A stretch of DNA of 64,000 nucleotides from Sinonovacula constricta (Eukaryota; Mollusca; Bivalvia; Cardiida; Solecurtidae): NCBI GenBank assembly GCA_007844125.1, contig CM017572.1, forward strand, positions 31,539,307 to 31,603,306, read 5' to 3'. Positions 60,274-64,000 of this stretch are shown piece after piece. A model generated the notes under the pieces. The model had not been told where the DNA came from. It worked only from the letters and a program-made list of their open reading frames with translations, and searched no databases. A program made the position numbers and the translations under genes. Position 1 is the first letter of the stretch, and every line of letters begins with the position of its first letter.

Positions 60274-60341
60274 GTTGCCTGGCTGTCTGGCTGGCTGCTC
60301 TAGACTGTTTACAGACTGACAGTCAACAACTCATCTCTCTC
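60274..60341 (-). promoter_or_regulatory. 5-prime untranslated part of the first coding exon, with a 3-codon uORF
   Basis: A good acceptor (TTATCATTGCAG) precedes 60341, so at least one non-coding exon lies upstream. Within the leader an ATG at 60334-60332 opens a minimal uORF (Met-Ser-Cys-stop, ending 60323). An overlapping TGA at 60333 is in frame with the main start. Confidence 0.6.
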
Positions 60342-60438
60342 CTGCAATGATAAATAGAAAACACAACTGTTATTTAAGCAAGGCAACACTTAAATGACTC
60401 ACATTAGAAGTTATAAATGTAAATATAAGGATTGAATC

Positions 60439-60505
60439 ACCGTCTCCAGATAACTGAAATACTGTTGGTGGGACGATAAACCCAATAAATAAATAAATAA
60501 ATAAA
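60439..60505 (+). mobile_element. 67-bp SINE-A stub in the leader region
   Basis: ACCGTCTCCAGATAACTGAA through CCCAATAAATAAATAAATAA, flanked by TAAGGATTGAATC at 60426-60438 and 60506-60518. It is truncated at its 5-prime end and carries a grown (AAAT)n tail. It lies just beyond a candidate donor (60522). Confidence 0.93.
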
Positions 60506-60523
60506 TAAGGATTGAATCTTACT

Positions 60524-60704
60524 TTGCTAGAACGCTTCGTAGACTTGCATTCAAACAACCAGCTTTTCTAAAGCCTAGTCGGACACCACGGCTACTGAAT
60601 ACGTTCCAGTCCTTTCATACACCGTGGGATTTTTATCTACGATATCGCTGTATTGAGAGTATTGAAATTCGAATAGATAATAGCCAATCAAAACAACACT
60701 TACA
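60524..60704 (-). promoter_or_regulatory. Candidate non-coding leader exon(s)
   Basis: Two donor-like sites lie upstream of the leader acceptor: GTAAGT at 60703-60698 and GTAAGA at 60522-60517. Either could end a first non-coding exon of the centriolin gene, with the transcription start further right (about 60.6-60.95 kb). No TATA box or other core promoter element is convincing. Only the splice consensus supports this. Confidence 0.3.
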
Positions 60705-61110
60705 TTTCCGCTACTGGTACATGTGGAGGCAGCTAAGTATCTGGAAACTTGAATTCTCTTTGCATTGATGACATTATTATGGAAGGAAAGCCGAAAGCTA
60801 CATAGTATCATTGGACTGAAATCTTCATTGGATTATGAAGCAACCAATGAAATACCATTACCAGAAATGGTGAAAAGTCAACTTATACGGGCGATGAATG
60901 GAGAGTAACAGAACGGATCAGTCCTGGGTGTCCAATGATGTTCTACAGCACGAACATCAGAAAAATTAATTTCAAACCTTAAATATCTCTAGAAGGGACA
61001 TTTTATATTTAAAGTTATCCATAACTGTTATAAATATTTTAAATGGAATATGGTTAAAAAAAAATTTAGTATTGGAACCCTTAAACTTGAATTGTAGTCA
61101 ATAGCTCTAC
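60705..61110. other. Likely promoter-side flank
   Basis: No TATA box, CpG cluster or repeat stands out. Confidence 0.35.
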
Positions 61111-61745
61111 ACTTCCCCATAAAAGTATTATAAACAGTGTATATAAATGTATAACTAAATATATGATGTCTATAAATATATAACTGAATATATAATATGT
61201 AAATATATAACTAAATGTACAATGTTTATAAATATGTAGCTAATTATACAATGTATATAAATATATAACTAAATATATGATGTCTATAAATATATAACTG
61301 AATATATAATATATAAATATATAACTAAATGTACAATGTTTATAAATATGTAGCTAATTATACAATGTATATAAATATATAACTAAATATATAATGTATA
61401 TAAATATATAACTAAATATACAATTTATATATAAATATGTAGCTAAGTATACAATGTATATAAATATATAAGGAAATATGCAATGTATATAAATATATAA
61501 CTAAATATACAATGTACATATAAATATATAAATAAATATATTATGTATATAAATATATAACTAAATATACAATGTACATAAATATATATAACTAAATATA
61601 CAATGTATATAAATATATTACTAAATGTACAATGCATATAAATATATATAACTAAATATACAATGTATATAAATATATTACTAAATGTACAATGCATATA
61701 AATATATATAACTAAATATACAATGTATATAAATATATAACAATG
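61110..61745. repeat. AT-rich minisatellite, about 30-37-bp unit
   Basis: ATATATAACTAAATATACAA plus TGTATATAA repeats throughout, with 140-bp superunits near 61160-61400. Confidence 0.9.
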
Positions 61746-62221
61746 TGAAGTTGTTAGCAAGCACTACTGTCACCAGGTGTGAATATAATTTTTTATCACA
61801 TGCTTTTATATAGGAACTTATCCATCCACACGATCTTGATCATTAGCCGAGAGTCATTCAAACCAACACAGCCCTTCGTATATAATGCATCTACACTATC
61901 TCTATCATATTACAACAGGAGATAAGTTATTATTGCACCCAAAATTCATGAAATATTTCAATAGGTATTGCTTTTGTAAGTGCCTGCCTATCTGTCAGAG
62001 TGTACCCCACTGTGTGAGGGTGGGGCAGGGGTGGGGGGACCATTGTTTCATTCTTGTACACTCTTGTGTGTCACAATAGATTAATCCAATCTGCACCTAG
62101 CAGACCTTTGTCTTTATGGCTAAACTATGTGAACCAGTGGGGTTTTGTTAAACAGACAGAGCTGAGTATTAGAAGTGAAATGTATTACCATATATGGCAG
62201 GGGGGTTGGGGGTTGGAGAGA
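61746..62221. other. Upstream flank, no gene seen
   Basis: Short chance frames only. Confidence 0.45.
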
Positions 62222-62475
62222 GGGGGGTGGGGTGGAGAGAGGGGGATGCATCCCCCCCACAGCCAACCAACCATGTAAAAGTGTACAGTTGAAAAAACAC
62301 ATACATGTAAGCTTAAAAACCAACTAAGCTTTTAAAGTAAATTTTGTCTGTTGACTTTTTTTGTCAAAGTTACATAAAGTATTTACTGTGATGTAGTTGA
62401 ATGGATCTTGATTCATACCCCCCCCCCCCCTTCCCCACCTCAACCACCAAAATTTTATGGATCCACCCCTGCAAA
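62222..62475. repeat. Dispersed repeat J
   Basis: GGGGGATGCATCCCCCCCAC, then AAAACACATACATGTAAGC and AAGCTTTTAAAGTAAATTTT, a C run, and the end ATTTTATGGATCCACCCCTG. Confidence 0.85.
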
Positions 62476-62555
62476 ATAAGATCACCCTCTAGATCATTCT
62501 AGTGGTATTAGTACAACACATCATGCACAGTCAACAAGATTTGTTTATCCTCCAT

Positions 62556-62816
62556 ACCGGCCGCAATGGCAAAAGTGGAAGAGCGTCGGTTTGCGGATCT
62601 GGAGGTCGTGAAATTCAAACCCCGGCCTGGTCAAGCCAAAGACTTTAAAGTTGGTAGTAGTGGCTTCCCTCCTAACGCTCGGGGCTAAGGGGACTGCATT
62701 ACCCCTGACTTGTCAAAGTCAGTATAATGGACTAGCCAGGTTCAGTCCATGGGCACATCATAAGTGCCCTTGTGCTATAATGATAAAAATGTCGCTGCAC
62801 AGTATCGGCAAAAATC
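62556..62816 (+). mobile_element. SINE-B, plus-strand, nearly full length
   Basis: The head is ACCGGCCGCAATGGCAAAAG, the B box AATTCAAACCCCGG and the tail GCACAGTATCGGCAAAAATCC. Confidence 0.9.
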
Positions 62817-63216
62817 CTTATTTATCCTCCTTTTTATTACTGTAGTTGGTGAAGTACATGCACTATCCATTAACTATACAGCTGCACCTTTTGTTGATTT
62901 TTTGTCATAACCATGTTGGGTGGAAGATTTTTATGATGAGAGATTTTGTCAGTTAACTCATTTGAGCAAGATATTTTATTTTTATCTGATTACAGTGATA
63001 TTAAAAAGATTGAACTAATACAATATTGTAGCTTAATAAAGGATTATTTTTTTTACTTCATCAATTTAATTTTCCATGGCGACAGCTGCTTTTTTGCAAT
63101 TTTGCAAATACATAAAATACAAAAAATGAGCAAAATGTTTGGTAGATAATTTTTTTAGTGTGAGCCACAGAAAATTGGCTTGGGTGTGAAAAAGGTTGAT
63201 TCTCAGAAGAGAAGTT
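62817..63216. other. AT-rich spacer, no gene seen
   Basis: No structure is recognised. Confidence 0.45.
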
Positions 63217-63722
63217 CTCAAGTTTGTTTATTGGGTTTATCGTCCTACCAACAGTATTTCAGTTATCCGGAGATGATGTCCACTTGAAGCAGATATAGTG
63301 CTGCCTTCACTGTGTATAGCATGTTAGTTTATTGGGTTTATTGTCCCACCAACAGTATTTCGGTCATCTGGAGACGGTGTTCATATGAATGATATAGTGC
63401 TGCCTTCACTGTGTATAGCATGTTTGTTTATTGGGTTTATCGTCCCACCAACAGTATTTCGGTCATCTGGAGACGGTGTTCATATGAATGATATAGTGCT
63501 GCCTTCACTGTGTATAGCATGCCGTGAACACCTGGCATAATACTACACCCAGTCATATTATCCTCACACCAGGTCAACTAGTCATTATACTTGCTTGAGC
63601 ATTAGCAAGGGAGCTATACCACTGCCTTTTTTTTACAACTTTGATATGATGCGGCCCGGGATCGAACCCCGAGCCTCTCGTACATTGAGCCTATGCTCTA
63701 CCGATTGCCCTAGCAGGTCTGG
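63217..63722 (-). repeat. SINE-A with its 3-prime module present three times
   Basis: TTTGTTTATTGGGTTTATCG modules start near 63222, 63327 and 63421 and join at GTATAGCATGTTAG/GCATGTTTG. The third runs on through GCCGTGAACACCTGG to the head complement GATTGCCCTAGCAGGTCTGG. The second and third modules share variants (GGTCATCTGG, TTCATATGAATG) that the first lacks. Confidence 0.92.
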
Positions 63723-63769
63723 TCAGGTCTGATTGAGAAAGGACCATAACAAAAAAAAAAGAAGTTCTC

Positions 63770-63852
63770 CTCTCATCTAGTGCTCGAGCCCACAAGATGA
63801 GGGGATGAGGAGATACGACAGCGACTCTAACCGCACAGTCATGGACGCACCC
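63770..63852 (-). mobile_element. SINE-C head fragment
   Basis: CATCTAGTGCTCGAGCCCAC through CCGCACAGTCATGGACGC. Confidence 0.65.
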
Positions 63853-64000
63853 TGGTGCTTTAAAAAGGACGTCATCAACAATGCATACATTGGCTGATTA
63901 TTTTTTAACTTTTCAAAACCAACAAAATATCTGAAAAAATCATGTTTTTTGTATGGGTACGTGACATTACGAGAGAGTTTACGGCCAGTATCCACCAACT
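63853..64000. other. Right edge, nothing recognised
   Basis: Short AT-rich tail. Confidence 0.4.

Noticed and set aside
61443..61760. Tyr/Ile/Phe-rich 105-codon minus-strand frame resembling membrane segments
   Set aside because: It comes from an AT-rich minisatellite and its hydrophobicity follows from composition.

Overview
The window is eukaryotic and looks like a bivalve (at least lophotrochozoan) mollusc genome. It is AT-rich, has long introns, and is packed with tRNA-derived SINEs, TIR elements, minisatellites and microsatellites. One dispersed element carries the GACCTTGACCTT-type repeat that I associate with bivalve genomes. The species cannot be named from the sequence alone.

Only one protein-coding gene is convincingly present. 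It lies on the minus strand, running from a start codon at 60273 leftwards and off the left edge. Twelve coding exons (60273 down to 3228, 2211 nt, 737 codons) join in one frame. Every intron phase agrees with the reading frame of the following exon. The product matches the amino-terminal third or so of centriolin (CNTRL/CEP110). It has a short basic Ser/Pro-rich head, the VRYITEELL segment, about five leucine-rich repeats with a cap, the ELAFHKIDSKF and ESPYIGRARYK signatures, then a long coiled coil. In animals studied, centriolin is a subdistal-appendage protein of the mother centriole and a midbody-ring protein that anchors membrane-fusion machinery for abscission. The later coiled-coil exons lie outside the window.

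Almost everything else is intronic or flanking repeat, sorted here by eye into named families. SINE-A is about 310 bp with a 3-prime end reading CCCAATAAA plus an A/T-rich tail. SINE-B is about 280 bp. SINE-C is about 240 bp, in two subfamilies C1 and C2. SINE-D is about 240 bp. MITE-E has ends AAAGGTGGTATC / GATACCACCTTT. Element F has ends CATACATGTGAACT / AGTTCACATGTATG and an expandable inner 20-bp array. Repeat G starts near ATTGGTGAAATGG. Element H has ends TAGTCCCC..ACCGGT. Repeat J has G/C-run ends. There are also a pogo-like TIR element (6258-6841), a hAT-like MITE (38037-38248) and a broken hAT-type transposase relic (52503-53226).

Layout from left to right: 1-3227 downstream intron with a 42-bp satellite and a nested SINE-D in MITE-E; 3228-9042 exons 12 to 9; 9100-11152 minisatellite with elements H and F; 11226-11386 exon 8; 11387-29954 a very long intron 7; 29955-36260 exons 7, 6 and 5; 36261-45951 intron 4 with a 24-bp satellite; 45952-46924 exons 4 and 3; 51117-51250 exon 2; 51251-60050 intron 1 with a 29-bp satellite split by the transposase relic; 60051-60341 first coding exon with leader; 60342-64000 upstream flank with candidate leader exons and more repeats.

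The most noteworthy signals are tandem amplifications seeded at special places. A 101-bp SINE-A tail is amplified 14 times beside the exon 12 splice acceptor, and independently 3 times at 63.2 kb. A 20-bp minisatellite next to exon 5 copies the splice-donor sequence about twenty times. A TIR element carries an inner array that varies from none to about 17 units between copies. A TIR element carries three perfect NR5A/ERR-type TGACCTTGA sites. No prokaryotic operon, CRISPR array or complete mobile-element gene is present.
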